A program made the position numbers and the translations under genes. This document shows positions 53,752 through 63,536 of a DNA stretch of 64,000 bases, piece by piece. The notes under the pieces were generated by a model. It had not been told where the DNA came from and did not search any database. It was given only the letters and a program-made list of their open reading frames with translations. Source of the stretch: Planctomycetota bacterium (GTDB lineage: Bacteria; Planctomycetota; Phycisphaerae; UBA1845; PWPN01); the NCBI GenBank assembly GCA_022711465.1, contig JAKLEZ010000020.1, positions 1-64,000 of the forward strand, read 5' to 3'. Numbering within the stretch: position 1 is the stretch's first letter; each line of letters starts with the position of its first letter.

Positions 53752-56232
53752 CTATCCTCCCATGCCGACCGGCTGACCGGCCGCGGACCGGCCGATCACC
53801 GGCGAAACCTGCGCCTCGTCGGCCGACAACATCGGCATCTGGCCGAGCCAGGCGAAATAGTCTTCCCAGTACTTGCGGCCGTTGCCAGGCAGCGACGGGT
53901 CAAAGTTCTCGTCCGGTATGTTCCTCAGCGCCCACCCCGCTCTCTGCAGGGCCTTGCGCGCCTCCTGGATTCGCCCCGTTCGAACGTTGCAGTTGATGAT
54001 CTGCACGTGGGCCGACAGGGCCATCGGATCCTGCTGGTAGAGCCAGGCCGCTTCGTCGTACTTCTGCATGGACTCAATATATGGCCGAAGATCGGCTGGA
54101 TCTTCCCCGTAGATCCGGTCGTAGACGGCGTCCGCCCGGTAGAAGTAGCTGAGCTTCTGATGGAGCCGATCGAGTTCGCTCAGCGAGTCCTTCGGACGGG
54201 CCTGGTATCGCCCGATCACCTGGCCGAAGAGCTCCTCGGCTCGGGCGAGGCGCTTCTGGTGGGCGGCTTTCAGCTCGTCCTTGTGGGCCAGGTTCCGCGG
54301 GTCCTTCCAGTCCTCGCGCATGCGAATCGCGCTACGCCGATAGGCGTTGGCCAGGAGAAAGGTGGCCTGGTCGGAACGCGGATCATCGGGATAGCGATCG
54401 ATGACCTCCTCGTATCGGGCGATCGCCTTCTCGTAGTCGCCGTTCCGATTGTACAAGTCCCCCAGCTTGAACAGCGCGTCGCGGTATTCCTGGGCCGCGG
54501 GCTCGATCATGGCCAGAAAGTCACCTGCCTGGCGCTCCACGATCCGCAGGAGCGTCTTCTCCGCCTTGTCGCTCTGACGGGTGTCCGTGAAACACTCGGC
54601 CAGGGGCACAAGCGATTGCACCGCCCAGTAGGTTCTGGGGAAATCGACCAGGTTTCGCTGGTAAGACTCGATGGCCTTCCCGTATTCACCCATCGCCTGA
54701 TAGGTCTGGCCCAGGCGAAGAAGAGCCTCTGGGACCTTGTCGCTGGGTGGCTGCTGCCGCAGGTGCTGCTGAATGTAGGCCTCGAATACCTCCGCGCGTC
54801 GCGATCGTTCACCAGCTTCGTCCAGGGCATCCGCCGCCCGCCAGGTTGCCGTCGTCGAGGTCTGCTCATCCGCAGTCTTCAACTTGGCCAGACGTAGGTA
54901 CTGCTCAGCAGCCTCGAGGAAGTACTTGCGGACTTGTTCGATATCGCCTTTGGCCGCCCTCGCCCCTGGCTTGAGCTGACCACGAGCCCGCTGCCCCAAC
55001 AGGTATGCCAGATCAGCGGTTCGTGCCGCGTAGATGGCTTGCAGTTGCTGATCGGCCGGGGGTGCCAGCCTCGAAGCTAGACGCAGACAGGCCATGGCTT
55101 CCTGCAGCTGTCCTGCAGTTCGGAGCGATTCGGAAAGAACCGTCATCGTCTGCCGAACAACCTGCAGGTCCACTTCCGAGCCGTACTTCCACTCCGAGGC
55201 AAGACGGATCACCTCGCGAAAGGCCTCAACCGATTCGTCATAGCGCTCGAGATCAGCGAGCGCCTCGGCTCGTCCCAGGATGGCCAGCGTTCGGTACGGG
55301 CTCGGACTGGTCTTGGCCAGAACGTCGTCGAACGTGGCCAATGCCGCCGGCGAGGCCTGGTACGACTGCTGAATCCTGCCCAACAACCAGCCAGTCCGAG
55401 CGTAGAGTGCGTGGCCGGGCACCAACCGATCGCGAAGGGCCCGCAACTGCAGCTCGCTCTCGTCCACTTGGCCCAGGTGGAAATGTGCCAAGGCCTGCAG
55501 GTAGGTGTAATGGTCGCTCATGGCGCCTTCGGTGAAACGATCGGCGTATGCGCCCAGGAAACCGGCTGCTTCCTCATGCCTGCCAATGTCCGATAGCAGC
55601 GACATTTTGCGCTCTGCCGCCCAGTAGCGCAGGTCGTCGCTGATGTCCGGAGCGGCAACGTAAGCATCAAGCTCCGACAACTCATCCTCCGACTTCAGCC
55701 TCCCCCCTTGCCGCTCGATGTCGAGAATCCGCTTCTTCACCACCCAGGCGTCGGCAACGTTCTGGGCGAGAGCCTTGCGGTACTCCTCGACGGCCTGGTC
55801 CGCCAGACCCTGCCATTCGAACGCCTCCGCCCGCATCCGATGCAAACCGGCATCACTCGGTTCGCCCTGCTCGATGGCCGAATCCGAGTGATCAATGATC
55901 GTCTTGAGATTCGACACGCCATGGACGCTGTTGCCGGACTCATGGGCGTGGATGACCTCGGCCATCAGCCGGTGAAGACGCCGTTTCTCATCCACCTGGA
56001 GGTTCTTGCGCTGGAACATGAGCTCGATCGCCTGGCTGGCCTCAGCGTAGAGACCAGCATCCTTGAGCGCGACGACAGAGCCGAACAATTCGTCGAAGGA
56101 GGCAACTTTGACCGGCGGACGCATCCGCCAGACACCGGCGCCGAGCAGGGCCAGAGAAACGGCGAACAGGGGAATCTGCCATCGCCCCGCCAACTGGCGA
56201 CCGAGTGTGACCGCTTGAGATACGTCGCTCAT
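53752..56232 (-). CDS. Large membrane-anchored TPR protein at the head of the flagellar locus
   Basis: About 826 residues. One N-terminal membrane helix (IPLFAVSLALLGAGVWRM, near 22-40) precedes a chain of TPR units spread over the rest, for example LLRLGQTYQAMGEYGKAIES, LFKLGDLYNRNGDYEKAIAR and YEEVIDRYPDDPRSDQATFL. The resemblance to BamD/YbgF-like outer-membrane scaffolds is general. No catalytic motif. It is 4 bases from the flgN-like gene, so probably part of the flagellar regulon, and could be a periplasmic scaffold or assembly sensor. An upstream ATG at 56268 is less likely than 56232. Confidence 0.75.
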   Translation of the reverse strand: MSDVSQAVTLGRQLAGRWQIPLFAVSLALLGAGVWRMRPPVKVASFDELFGSVVALKDAGLYAEASQAIELMFQRKNLQVDEKRRLHRLMAEVIHAHESGNSVHGVSNLKTIIDHSDSAIEQGEPSDAGLHRMRAEAFEWQGLADQAVEEYRKALAQNVADAWVVKKRILDIERQGGRLKSEDELSELDAYVAAPDISDDLRYWAAERKMSLLSDIGRHEEAAGFLGAYADRFTEGAMSDHYTYLQALAHFHLGQVDESELQLRALRDRLVPGHALYARTGWLLGRIQQSYQASPAALATFDDVLAKTSPSPYRTLAILGRAEALADLERYDESVEAFREVIRLASEWKYGSEVDLQVVRQTMTVLSESLRTAGQLQEAMACLRLASRLAPPADQQLQAIYAARTADLAYLLGQRARGQLKPGARAAKGDIEQVRKYFLEAAEQYLRLAKLKTADEQTSTTATWRAADALDEAGERSRRAEVFEAYIQQHLRQQPPSDKVPEALLRLGQTYQAMGEYGKAIESYQRNLVDFPRTYWAVQSLVPLAECFTDTRQSDKAEKTLLRIVERQAGDFLAMIEPAAQEYRDALFKLGDLYNRNGDYEKAIARYEEVIDRYPDDPRSDQATFLLANAYRRSAIRMREDWKDPRNLAHKDELKAAHQKRLARAEELFGQVIGRYQARPKDSLSELDRLHQKLSYFYRADAVYDRIYGEDPADLRPYIESMQKYDEAAWLYQQDPMALSAHVQIINCNVRTGRIQEARKALQRAGWALRNIPDENFDPSLPGNGRKYWEDYFAWLGQMPMLSADEAQVSPVIGRSAAGQPVGMGG

Positions 56233-56688
56233 CCTGAGCTTCCCTGCCGGAACGGTCATCCTGACCAACGTCGAGGTTGAAGCCTCACCGTCCCCGAGGA
56301 TGGATCTGTCGGCAATTCGTGCCGAATCGGTTGAGGGGGATTACCCGCTTCTGCAAGGTCTTCTCTTGAACTGGCAAACGGGGAAAGGGCGCGGATTTGG
56401 GGGCCGAGCGAGCCCCCAGACTACGCCGGCAATACTGATCCGCTTGATATGGGGGCATCTCGGCGAGTTCTGCGCCGCAAGCCGTCCTGGAGACGTCTCA
56501 GGGACTCGGCTCAGTCGTAAGTATCGATCCCAGCGAACGGTCCACCAGAACAGCTCAAGCTCAAGCTGAGAACGCACCAACTCCAGCGCATTTTTTTACG
56601 CTCATATGAAAAAAGGCGAAGCACGCTACAATTCGCGACGGAAAGTAGTTCGTCGGACATCCAAACGGCGTTGAAGGCGGAGCAGCAT
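56233..56688. promoter_or_regulatory. Divergent intergenic region: flagellar locus / acnA
   Basis: 456 bases without a gene. A TACAAT -10 element for acnA is at 56627-56632 with a weak -35. Just upstream lies an unusually AT-rich island with T7 (56591-56597) and A6 (56609-56614) flanking CATATG. A 7-bp hairpin (TGGGGGC/GCCCCCA, 56398-56418) lies in the probable leader of the minus-strand flagellar transcript. No sigma-54 or sigma-28 consensus was found for the TPR gene. Confidence 0.45.
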
Positions 56689-59415
56689 ATGCCACGGCAA
56701 GCCAATCCCGACCCCATGGGCTCGGCGGCTACCATCACCAGCAAAGCAGGACCGGTTCGGATCTACCGGCTCAGCAGACTGGCGGAGAGCGGACTAGGCG
56801 TCGTCGACCGCCTCCCATTCTCCATTAAGGTCTTACTAGAAAGTATGTTACGTAACCTCGACGGTTTCCAGGTCACCACCGAGGATGTCACCCGGCTAGC
56901 CGCCTGGAATGCGCCGAAGCCCGCCCCTTCCGAGCTGCCCTTCAAACCGGGAAGGGTGATCCTTCAGGACTTCACCGGTGTTCCCAGCGTGGTGGACCTG
57001 GCCGCCCTGCGATCGGCCATGCAGAGGCTCGGCGGCGACCCGAGCAAAATCAACCCCCAGGTGCCCTGTGATCTGGTGATCGACCATTCCGTCCAGGTTG
57101 ACGCTTTCGCATCTCCGAGCGCGCTCGCGGAGAACAAACGCCTCGAGTTCCAACGCAATCGCGAGCGATACGAGTTTCTCAAGTGGGGTCAGCAGGCCTT
57201 CGGCAACTTCCGCGTCGTGCCACCGGCTACCGGCATCGTTCACCAGGTCAACCTTGAACACCTGGCCAGCGTGGTCCTGACCAAGAATGCAGGACCACCC
57301 GCCCCCCCCACCGCATACCCCGACAGCCTGGTGGGAACTGACAGCCACACCACGATGGTCAACGGGCTGGGCGTGGTCGGCTGGGGCGTCGGCGGAATCG
57401 AGGCCGAGGCGGTGATGCTGGGCCAACCGATCTACATGCTGACACCCGAAGTGATCGGTTTCGAACTGGTCGGGCGGTTGCCTGAAGGGGTGACGGCCAC
57501 CGATCTGGTCCTGACCGTCACAGAAATGCTTAGAAACAAAGGAGTGGTGGGCAAGTTCGTCGAGTTCTTCGGGCCAGGAATGACCCACATGTCACTGCCC
57601 GACCGAGCTACCGTGGCCAACATGGCCCCTGAGTACGGGGCAACGATGGGTTTCTTCCCGGTGGACGAGGAGACGCTGAGGTACCTGCACCTGTCGGGTC
57701 GTCCGGCGGAGCTGATCGATCTGGTCGAGCGCTACTGCAAGGAGCAGGGACTGTTTCGTGCCGACCAGACTCCTGCCCCGGTCTTCACGGACACGCTGAC
57801 GCTGGACCTCAGCACGGTCGAACCCAGCCTGGCGGGTCCCAAGCGGCCTCAGGATCGAGTACCCCTGCATCAGGTTAAGCAGGCTTTCCGCTTCGCGCTG
57901 ACCGCTCCGGTCGCGGCACGAGGCTTCGGACTCGGCGAGTCCGCCGTCATCCGCAAGGTCCCGCTGCAGCTGGATAGCGAGGTAGCCGAAATCGGTCACG
58001 GAACCGTGGTCATCGCTTCGATCACGAGCTGCACGAACACGTCCAACCCCTCGGTGATGCTTGGCGCAGGCATCCTGGCCAAGAAGGCCGTGGAGAAAGG
58101 GCTGAGCGTGAAGCCACACGTCAAGACGAGCCTGGCACCCGGCTCGCGGGTGGTCACCGACTACCTCGAGAAGGCCGGTCTGACGCCCTACCTGGAGAAG
58201 CTCGGCTTCCACACCGTGGCTTACGGCTGCGCGACCTGCATCGGAAACAGCGGACCGCTACCGGCAGCGTTGGCCGCCGCAATCGGCACAGGCGATTTGG
58301 TGGCGTGCTCGGTTCTGAGCGGCAACCGCAACTTCGAGGGTCGGGTCAACCCGCACGTCAAGGCCAACTACCTGGCCAGCCCGCCACTCGTGGTGGCGTA
58401 CGCGATCGCCGGTACGATCGATCTGGACATGACCCGCGAGCCGATCGGTCAGGACTCGGCGGGGCAGCAGGTTTATCTCAAGGACATCTGGCCCAGCCAG
58501 GAGGAGATCAATGCGGCCACCGCCATGTGTCTGACCCGGGAGCAGTTTACGCGGCAGTACGCCAACGCCTGCGAGGGCGAGGAGCAGTGGCAGGCCATTC
58601 CAGTCGGCCGGGGTGGTCTCTACCAGTGGCGAGCTGACAGCAGCTACATCCAGGAGCCGCCGTTCTTCATCAACATGACCGCCGAGCCCCCGCCGACTCA
58701 CCCCATCACCGGGGCCCGCTGTCTGGCTGTGCTGGGGGACTCGGTCACCACTGACCATATCTCTCCGGCCGGTTCAATCAAGGCGGACAGCCCCGCTGGC
58801 CGGTACCTCCAGCAATTGGGCATCAGGCCGGCCGACTTCAATAGCTACGGCGCTCGCCGGGGCAACGATCGGGTGATGGTCCGGGGCACTTTCGCCAACA
58901 TTCGCCTGCGTAACTTGCTCGCTCCCGGGACCGAGGGCGGCGTAACCGTCCACCTCCCCAGCGGCGAACAGATGCCAATCTACGAGGCGGCCATGCGGTA
59001 CCGGGAGGCCGGCACGCCACTGATCATACTGGCTGGCAAGGAGTACGGCACCGGTTCTTCGCGCGACTGGGCCGCCAAGGGCACCATGCTCCTGGGTGTT
59101 CGAGCGGTGATCGCCGAAAGCTACGAACGCATCCATCGCAGCAACCTGGTAGGCATGGGCATTCTGCCGCTGCAGTTCAGGAACGGCCAGAGCCGCGAAT
59201 CGCTCGGCTTCACCGGCCGCGAGACCTTCGACGTCAAGCTCGCCGACGACATCCGCGCACGAGAGGAGGTCCGCGTGGCCGTTCACCGTGAGGACGGCGC
59301 AACGATCGAGTTCACGACTACCAGCCGAATCGACACCCCGGTGGAAGTGGAGTACTACCGCAACGGGGGCATTCTCCAGGCAGTACTGCGCGGCCTGCTC
59401 AGGCAGAGCAATTGA
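56689..59415 (+). CDS. acnA: Aconitate hydratase AcnA (IRP-like)
   Basis: 908 residues, the usual AcnA length. The [4Fe-4S] ligands are the Cys in ITSCTNTSNPSVMLGA (C448) and the pair in YGCATCIGNSG (C514, C517). DSHTTMVNGLGVVGWGVGG in domain 1 and the C-terminal swivel-domain KEYGTGSSRDWAAKGTMLLG and ESYERIHRSNLVGMG are intact. It interconverts citrate and isocitrate. The ATG at 56689 has GGCGGAG upstream; a TTG at 56671 is an alternative. Confidence 0.96.
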   Translation: MPRQANPDPMGSAATITSKAGPVRIYRLSRLAESGLGVVDRLPFSIKVLLESMLRNLDGFQVTTEDVTRLAAWNAPKPAPSELPFKPGRVILQDFTGVPSVVDLAALRSAMQRLGGDPSKINPQVPCDLVIDHSVQVDAFASPSALAENKRLEFQRNRERYEFLKWGQQAFGNFRVVPPATGIVHQVNLEHLASVVLTKNAGPPAPPTAYPDSLVGTDSHTTMVNGLGVVGWGVGGIEAEAVMLGQPIYMLTPEVIGFELVGRLPEGVTATDLVLTVTEMLRNKGVVGKFVEFFGPGMTHMSLPDRATVANMAPEYGATMGFFPVDEETLRYLHLSGRPAELIDLVERYCKEQGLFRADQTPAPVFTDTLTLDLSTVEPSLAGPKRPQDRVPLHQVKQAFRFALTAPVAARGFGLGESAVIRKVPLQLDSEVAEIGHGTVVIASITSCTNTSNPSVMLGAGILAKKAVEKGLSVKPHVKTSLAPGSRVVTDYLEKAGLTPYLEKLGFHTVAYGCATCIGNSGPLPAALAAAIGTGDLVACSVLSGNRNFEGRVNPHVKANYLASPPLVVAYAIAGTIDLDMTREPIGQDSAGQQVYLKDIWPSQEEINAATAMCLTREQFTRQYANACEGEEQWQAIPVGRGGLYQWRADSSYIQEPPFFINMTAEPPPTHPITGARCLAVLGDSVTTDHISPAGSIKADSPAGRYLQQLGIRPADFNSYGARRGNDRVMVRGTFANIRLRNLLAPGTEGGVTVHLPSGEQMPIYEAAMRYREAGTPLIILAGKEYGTGSSRDWAAKGTMLLGVRAVIAESYERIHRSNLVGMGILPLQFRNGQSRESLGFTGRETFDVKLADDIRAREEVRVAVHREDGATIEFTTTSRIDTPVEVEYYRNGGILQAVLRGLLRQSN

Positions 59416-59456
59416 CCACTACGAAGACACAGGACGCCAGCCAGAAGCAAAGCCGA

Positions 59457-59555
59457 GTGAAGCACCTCAATTGGAGGACGGTCCTGGCGGTGCTGCTTGC
59501 CCTAGCCATGGAAACGATCCCCTTGTCCGGGACAGATCGTCCTGGTACAGCATGA
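59457..59555 (+). CDS. Possible small membrane peptide after acnA
   Basis: A frame begins with a TTG that overlaps the acnA stop (TTGA at 59412) and has a GTG at 59457. The shorter version is 32 residues with one hydrophobic stretch (WRTVLAVLLALAMETIPL). No ribosome-binding site or homologue is evident, so it may be chance. Confidence 0.25.
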   Translation: MKHLNWRTVLAVLLALAMETIPLSGTDRPGTA

Positions 59556-59850
59556 CCCGTGACGACAAGGCCACCGGGTCCAAGGCGCCGTCGACTCAAC
59601 CGACGAATCTGAGCCAGTAACGGCACGCCAGGACAGACATCCGTCTTCGCTTCCGGAGGTCTGCACGGACCTCGTTTCGTTTGGCCAGGCTATGTGTTAT
59701 CGGGCCGACAGGGGAGAGGATACTAAGTCCCCCTTGCCTGCGTGCCGATGACAGTACGGGAACAGGGTTGGCTATCTTGGATCCATGCCCATGGTCACAT
59801 GTTCTCCGCGCCTGCGGGGACGACGTCAACCAAAATGAGCGTACGGCACC
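59556..59850 (+). other. Intergenic region acnA to hybrid kinase
   Basis: No gene seen. A GAGGTC/GACCTC hairpin (59656-59673) followed by GTTTCGTTT may terminate the acnA transcript. I checked for a GEMM-type c-di-GMP riboswitch and other common riboswitch cores by eye and found none. Confidence 0.4.
59656..59682 (+). terminator. Possible acnA terminator
   Basis: A 6-bp stem GAGGTC/GACCTC with loop TGCACG is followed by GTTTCGTTT, 240 bases after the acnA stop. Modest strength. Confidence 0.4.
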
Positions 59851-62800
59851 ATGATCGTGGAACACAGCACGTCTGAGAACACCGCAATCGACTCGCCGAC
59901 AACGCAACTCGGCAACTTCCCATCCAGATTCCGAGCCAAGGCGACTGTCGCAGCGATTATCCTGCTCCTGGCCGGTGGCTGGCGGGTGGGAGAGTGGCTG
60001 GTAAAGAACAAAGACAGCGACATGCGCGCTGAGCTTCTACAGCAGGCGGCGGCTATCGCTCGAACGATCGATCCCGAACAGGTCAAGCGTCTCTCATTCA
60101 CAGAGGCCGACAAGGCCAACCCAATTCTGCAGCGGTTGCATGAGCAGATGGCGAGCTATCGACCGTTGGCTCAGTGCCGAGGGATCTACACGATCGCCCA
60201 GCGGAACGGGACGCTACTCTTCGGTCCGGAGTCCTATGATGAAGGTGATGCTCAGGCCTCGCCCCCCGGAACGATCTACGAGCAGCCTACACCAAGAGTG
60301 CATGAGTTCTTCAAGACTGGCCAGCCCTTCAGCGAAGGCCCCTATACCGACGAGTACGGCACGTTTGTCTCGGCATACACGCCCGTCCTTGACCCGCGCA
60401 CGGGCGCCGTGCTGCTGGCCGTAGGTCTGGATATCGAGGCCAACGATTGGCACGCAACTCTCCGTCGGGAGCGACTGATTGCGGGCTGGTACGCGCTGGT
60501 CGTCGCGGCCATCCTGCTGAGCGGGATACTGGCCCTGCGATGGCGTGATCGACTGCCTCTGGATCGTCAGGGGCGGTTGCGGAATGTGGAAGCCTATCTC
60601 GTGGCCGTGGTCAGCCTGACGCTGACGCTCATCACCACAACGGTTTTCCACGACAACGAGATCCGCTCTCGGCGAGCAATGTTCTCGCATCTGGCCGAGG
60701 TCCAGGCGAACCGCGTCGTGGAGACCTTTGGCGACTTGAGAGAGAATCAGCTCGGCGGCCTCGCCCGCTTCTATGAAGGCTGCGAGACGGTGACCAGGGA
60801 CGAGTTCGTCGCCTTCTCTGAGCCGATCGTACGGCAGAGTGGTCTGCAAGCCCTGGAGTGGATTCCTTCGATTCCTGCCGCTGAACTGGAGGCTCTCGAG
60901 GAGCACGCCCGGGCCGAGGGTTTCAAAGACTTCATCGTCTGGCAAAAGGGGGCCGAAGGACAGCGGGAACGAGCCGTCGGGCGGGAGGTGTATTACCCCG
61001 TCGGGTACATTGAGCCGCTGGCCGGCAACGAGGCGGCCTTGGGCTTCGACCTCGGTTCCGAGCCGTGCCGATGGGCCGCACTGAAACAGGCGATGGACAC
61101 CGGTTTGCCGGTGGCCACCGACCCCCTGACTCTGGTCCAGGAAGAAGGCCAACAGACCAGCGTGCTGGTGTTCCATCCCGTGGGCTCCCGGAAAGGAAAG
61201 GCCAGAGCCCCTTCCGGTTTCGCCCTGGCGGTCCTGCGGCTGGAATCGCTTCTCAAGACCACGTTGGCTTGCAGGGAAACGGATGATCACACACTCCTTG
61301 TTGTGGACCTGTATCAGCTCCGGAACGGCCAGCCATCTCGCTTCATGGCCTCCTCGTCGCATCAAGCCAGCCTGCGGCGTTCGAATGACGACACGGGCAA
61401 AGGCGTGATCCTGTCCGACGATGCGGATCTGGCCAGTGTCTTTCCTCTGTTCGTCTTCGGAAAGTGCTACGCGTTGACCGTCCATCCGGGGCGGTCGTTT
61501 CTGACCAATCACCCGGCGCAGGCTGGACGAATCTCCGCCCTGGTGGGGCTGCTGATGACCGCGGTGCTGACCGCCTTCACTGCATTCCTGACCGGCCGCC
61601 GGGCCGATCTCGAAACCCTGGTGCAGGCACGCACCGCGGCGCTGCGCGAGAGTGAGGCGAAGCACCGCCTGATCCTCGATCACTCCTCCGATCTGCTCTG
61701 CAACTTGACCGTCGAAGGAACCTTCACCTACGCCTCTCCGTCCTGGAGACGAGAGACAGGGCATGAGCCGTCATCCCTTCTCGGTACACCCGCCCAGGCG
61801 ATCACTCACCCGGACGACCTTCCTGACTGCATGAAGCAGATCTCCGAAGCCATCCGGACAAAAGAAACAGCACGGATCCCGGAATACCGCGTCCGCCATG
61901 CCGACGGCTCGTGGCATTGGCACTGTGCAGCCGTGACCCCGGTCCTAGGCCCAAACGACGAGGTGCTCTCCGTCGTCGGCGTTTCCCGAGACATCACCGA
62001 ACGCAAGCGGATCGAGGCAGCGATTCAGGAGACCAACCGGTCTCTCGAGCAAGCCATGGCCCATGCACAGTCGCTGGCCATCGAGGCGGCCAGAGCCAAC
62101 ACTGCCAAGAGCGAGTTCCTCGCCAACATGAGCCACGAAATCCGCACTCCAATGACCGCGATCCTCGGGTATGCCGACCTGATCAGCGAAGCTTGCCCCG
62201 AACAGTGTGCCCATGGCGGTCATCAATTGCGTGAGTCCATCGCCATCATCCGGCGTAACGGCGAGCATCTCCTGGCGTTGATCAACGATGTCCTCGATCT
62301 CTCCAAAATCGAGGCCGACAAGATGACTGCCGAGCAGGTCCTCTGCTCACCCTGCCAGGTCATTGCCGAGGCGGCCTCCCTGGTTCAGGCGCGAGCGACG
62401 GCCAAGGGCTTGGGCTTCGATATCGAGTACGTCGGGGCCATTCCCAAGACTATCCGTACCGATCCGTTACGGCTCCGCCAGATCCTGGTCAATCTTCTGG
62501 GTAACGCCGTCAAGTTCACCGACGTGGGCGGCGTGAGACTCGCGATCCGCCTGATCGTCGAGAGCGATGCACCCCGGATGCAGTTCGACGTGATCGACAC
62601 GGGGATCGGCATGACACCGGAGCAGGTCAGTCGACTCTTCCAGGCGTTTGGCCAGGCGGACACCTCGACTACCCGGCAATACGGTGGAACCGGCCTGGGC
62701 CTGGTCATCAGCAGGCGACTCGCTCAGCTGCTGGGCGGCGATGTCGTCATCGTCGACACCCAGCCAGGCCTGGGAACACGGTTTCGGGTTACCGTGGCGG

Positions 62801-63354
62801 CCGGCCCGCTCGACGGCGTGACCATGATGGAAGGGGATTTGGCTGGAGAGTCAACGCCTGTGCAGCACGCGCCCTCCGCGGAGACCTGCATCACCGTTGC
62901 GCAGACCAGACCGCTAGAGGGGCTTCGCATCCTGCTCGCCGAGGATGGACCAGACAATCAGCGCCTGTTCCGCCATCTGCTCAGGAAGGCGGGGGCCTCG
63001 GTCACGGTCGTCGCCAATGGTCAGGAGGCTGTGGAGAGGACAGTAGGCGCGGCACGTGGCAGAAGACAAGCAGACCCCTCTCGTCCGTTTGATGTCATCC
63101 TCATGGACATGCAGATGCCGGAGATGGACGGCTACGAGGCCACCGCGCGGCTCCGGGAGGCCGAGTACCGCGGCCCGATCATCGCCCTGACCGCCCATGC
63201 CATGGAGCAGGATCGCCAGAAGTGCCTCGACGCCGGCTGCGACGACTACGTCAGCAAGCCCATCGACATGGGCAAATTGACTGAAGCGATCCGTCGACAG
63301 ACCCGGCGGGCCGCCTTGGGGACGGGAGCGTCCGAGACCGTGGCCGGCACCTGA
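59851..63354 (+). CDS. Hybrid histidine kinase with two extracytoplasmic sensor modules, PAS and receiver
   Basis: 1167 residues. Domain order: membrane helix (about 30-48), a first periplasmic Cache-like module with TKGQPF-type loops (EFFKTGQPFSEGPYTDEYG, about 150-170), membrane helix (about 210-230) and a second near 250-265. A CHASE-type module follows (LQALEWIPSIPAAELEALEE, YYPVGYIEPLAGNEAALGFD), then a further helix near 555-575 and a PAS domain (LILDHSSDLLCNLTVEGTFT). HisKA carries H762 in NMSHEIRTPMTAIL, the ATPase domain comes next, and the receiver has D1086 in VILMDMQMPEMDGYE. The receiver on the same chain implies phosphorelay to an unlinked partner. Signal unknown. Confidence 0.9.
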   Translation: MIVEHSTSENTAIDSPTTQLGNFPSRFRAKATVAAIILLLAGGWRVGEWLVKNKDSDMRAELLQQAAAIARTIDPEQVKRLSFTEADKANPILQRLHEQMASYRPLAQCRGIYTIAQRNGTLLFGPESYDEGDAQASPPGTIYEQPTPRVHEFFKTGQPFSEGPYTDEYGTFVSAYTPVLDPRTGAVLLAVGLDIEANDWHATLRRERLIAGWYALVVAAILLSGILALRWRDRLPLDRQGRLRNVEAYLVAVVSLTLTLITTTVFHDNEIRSRRAMFSHLAEVQANRVVETFGDLRENQLGGLARFYEGCETVTRDEFVAFSEPIVRQSGLQALEWIPSIPAAELEALEEHARAEGFKDFIVWQKGAEGQRERAVGREVYYPVGYIEPLAGNEAALGFDLGSEPCRWAALKQAMDTGLPVATDPLTLVQEEGQQTSVLVFHPVGSRKGKARAPSGFALAVLRLESLLKTTLACRETDDHTLLVVDLYQLRNGQPSRFMASSSHQASLRRSNDDTGKGVILSDDADLASVFPLFVFGKCYALTVHPGRSFLTNHPAQAGRISALVGLLMTAVLTAFTAFLTGRRADLETLVQARTAALRESEAKHRLILDHSSDLLCNLTVEGTFTYASPSWRRETGHEPSSLLGTPAQAITHPDDLPDCMKQISEAIRTKETARIPEYRVRHADGSWHWHCAAVTPVLGPNDEVLSVVGVSRDITERKRIEAAIQETNRSLEQAMAHAQSLAIEAARANTAKSEFLANMSHEIRTPMTAILGYADLISEACPEQCAHGGHQLRESIAIIRRNGEHLLALINDVLDLSKIEADKMTAEQVLCSPCQVIAEAASLVQARATAKGLGFDIEYVGAIPKTIRTDPLRLRQILVNLLGNAVKFTDVGGVRLAIRLIVESDAPRMQFDVIDTGIGMTPEQVSRLFQAFGQADTSTTRQYGGTGLGLVISRRLAQLLGGDVVIVDTQPGLGTRFRVTVAAGPLDGVTMMEGDLAGESTPVQHAPSAETCITVAQTRPLEGLRILLAEDGPDNQRLFRHLLRKAGASVTVVANGQEAVERTVGAARGRRQADPSRPFDVILMDMQMPEMDGYEATARLREAEYRGPIIALTAHAMEQDRQKCLDAGCDDYVSKPIDMGKLTEAIRRQTRRAALGTGASETVAGT

Positions 63355-63536
63355 TGCAGGGTAGAGAATGCGGGGCCACCTGCATCACTTGTCCTCTGCC
63401 CATTCAGCGCGGAGGTGAAGGAGGCCGCGAGCCAGAGTCGGCTCTGCCACCGCCCCGCCCCTCGGCCGGGCCGCCACCCGCCGCGTTCCTCCCTGGCAGC
63501 CGACTCCGCGGCATCCCCCGTTCAACCCGACAAGAC

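Noticed and set aside
56310..56330. Sigma-54-like CGGCAC...TTGC on the minus strand upstream of the TPR gene
   Set aside because: The GG-GC distance is 8 bases instead of 10, which sigma-54 does not tolerate.
59556..59850. Possible riboswitch upstream of the hybrid kinase gene
   Set aside because: No c-di-GMP (GEMM), cobalamin, TPP or other conserved core could be recognised by eye.
60214..61764. A 516-codon minus-strand frame opposite the hybrid kinase
   Set aside because: The plus strand encodes clear sensor and PAS domains; the antisense protein has no recognisable feature.
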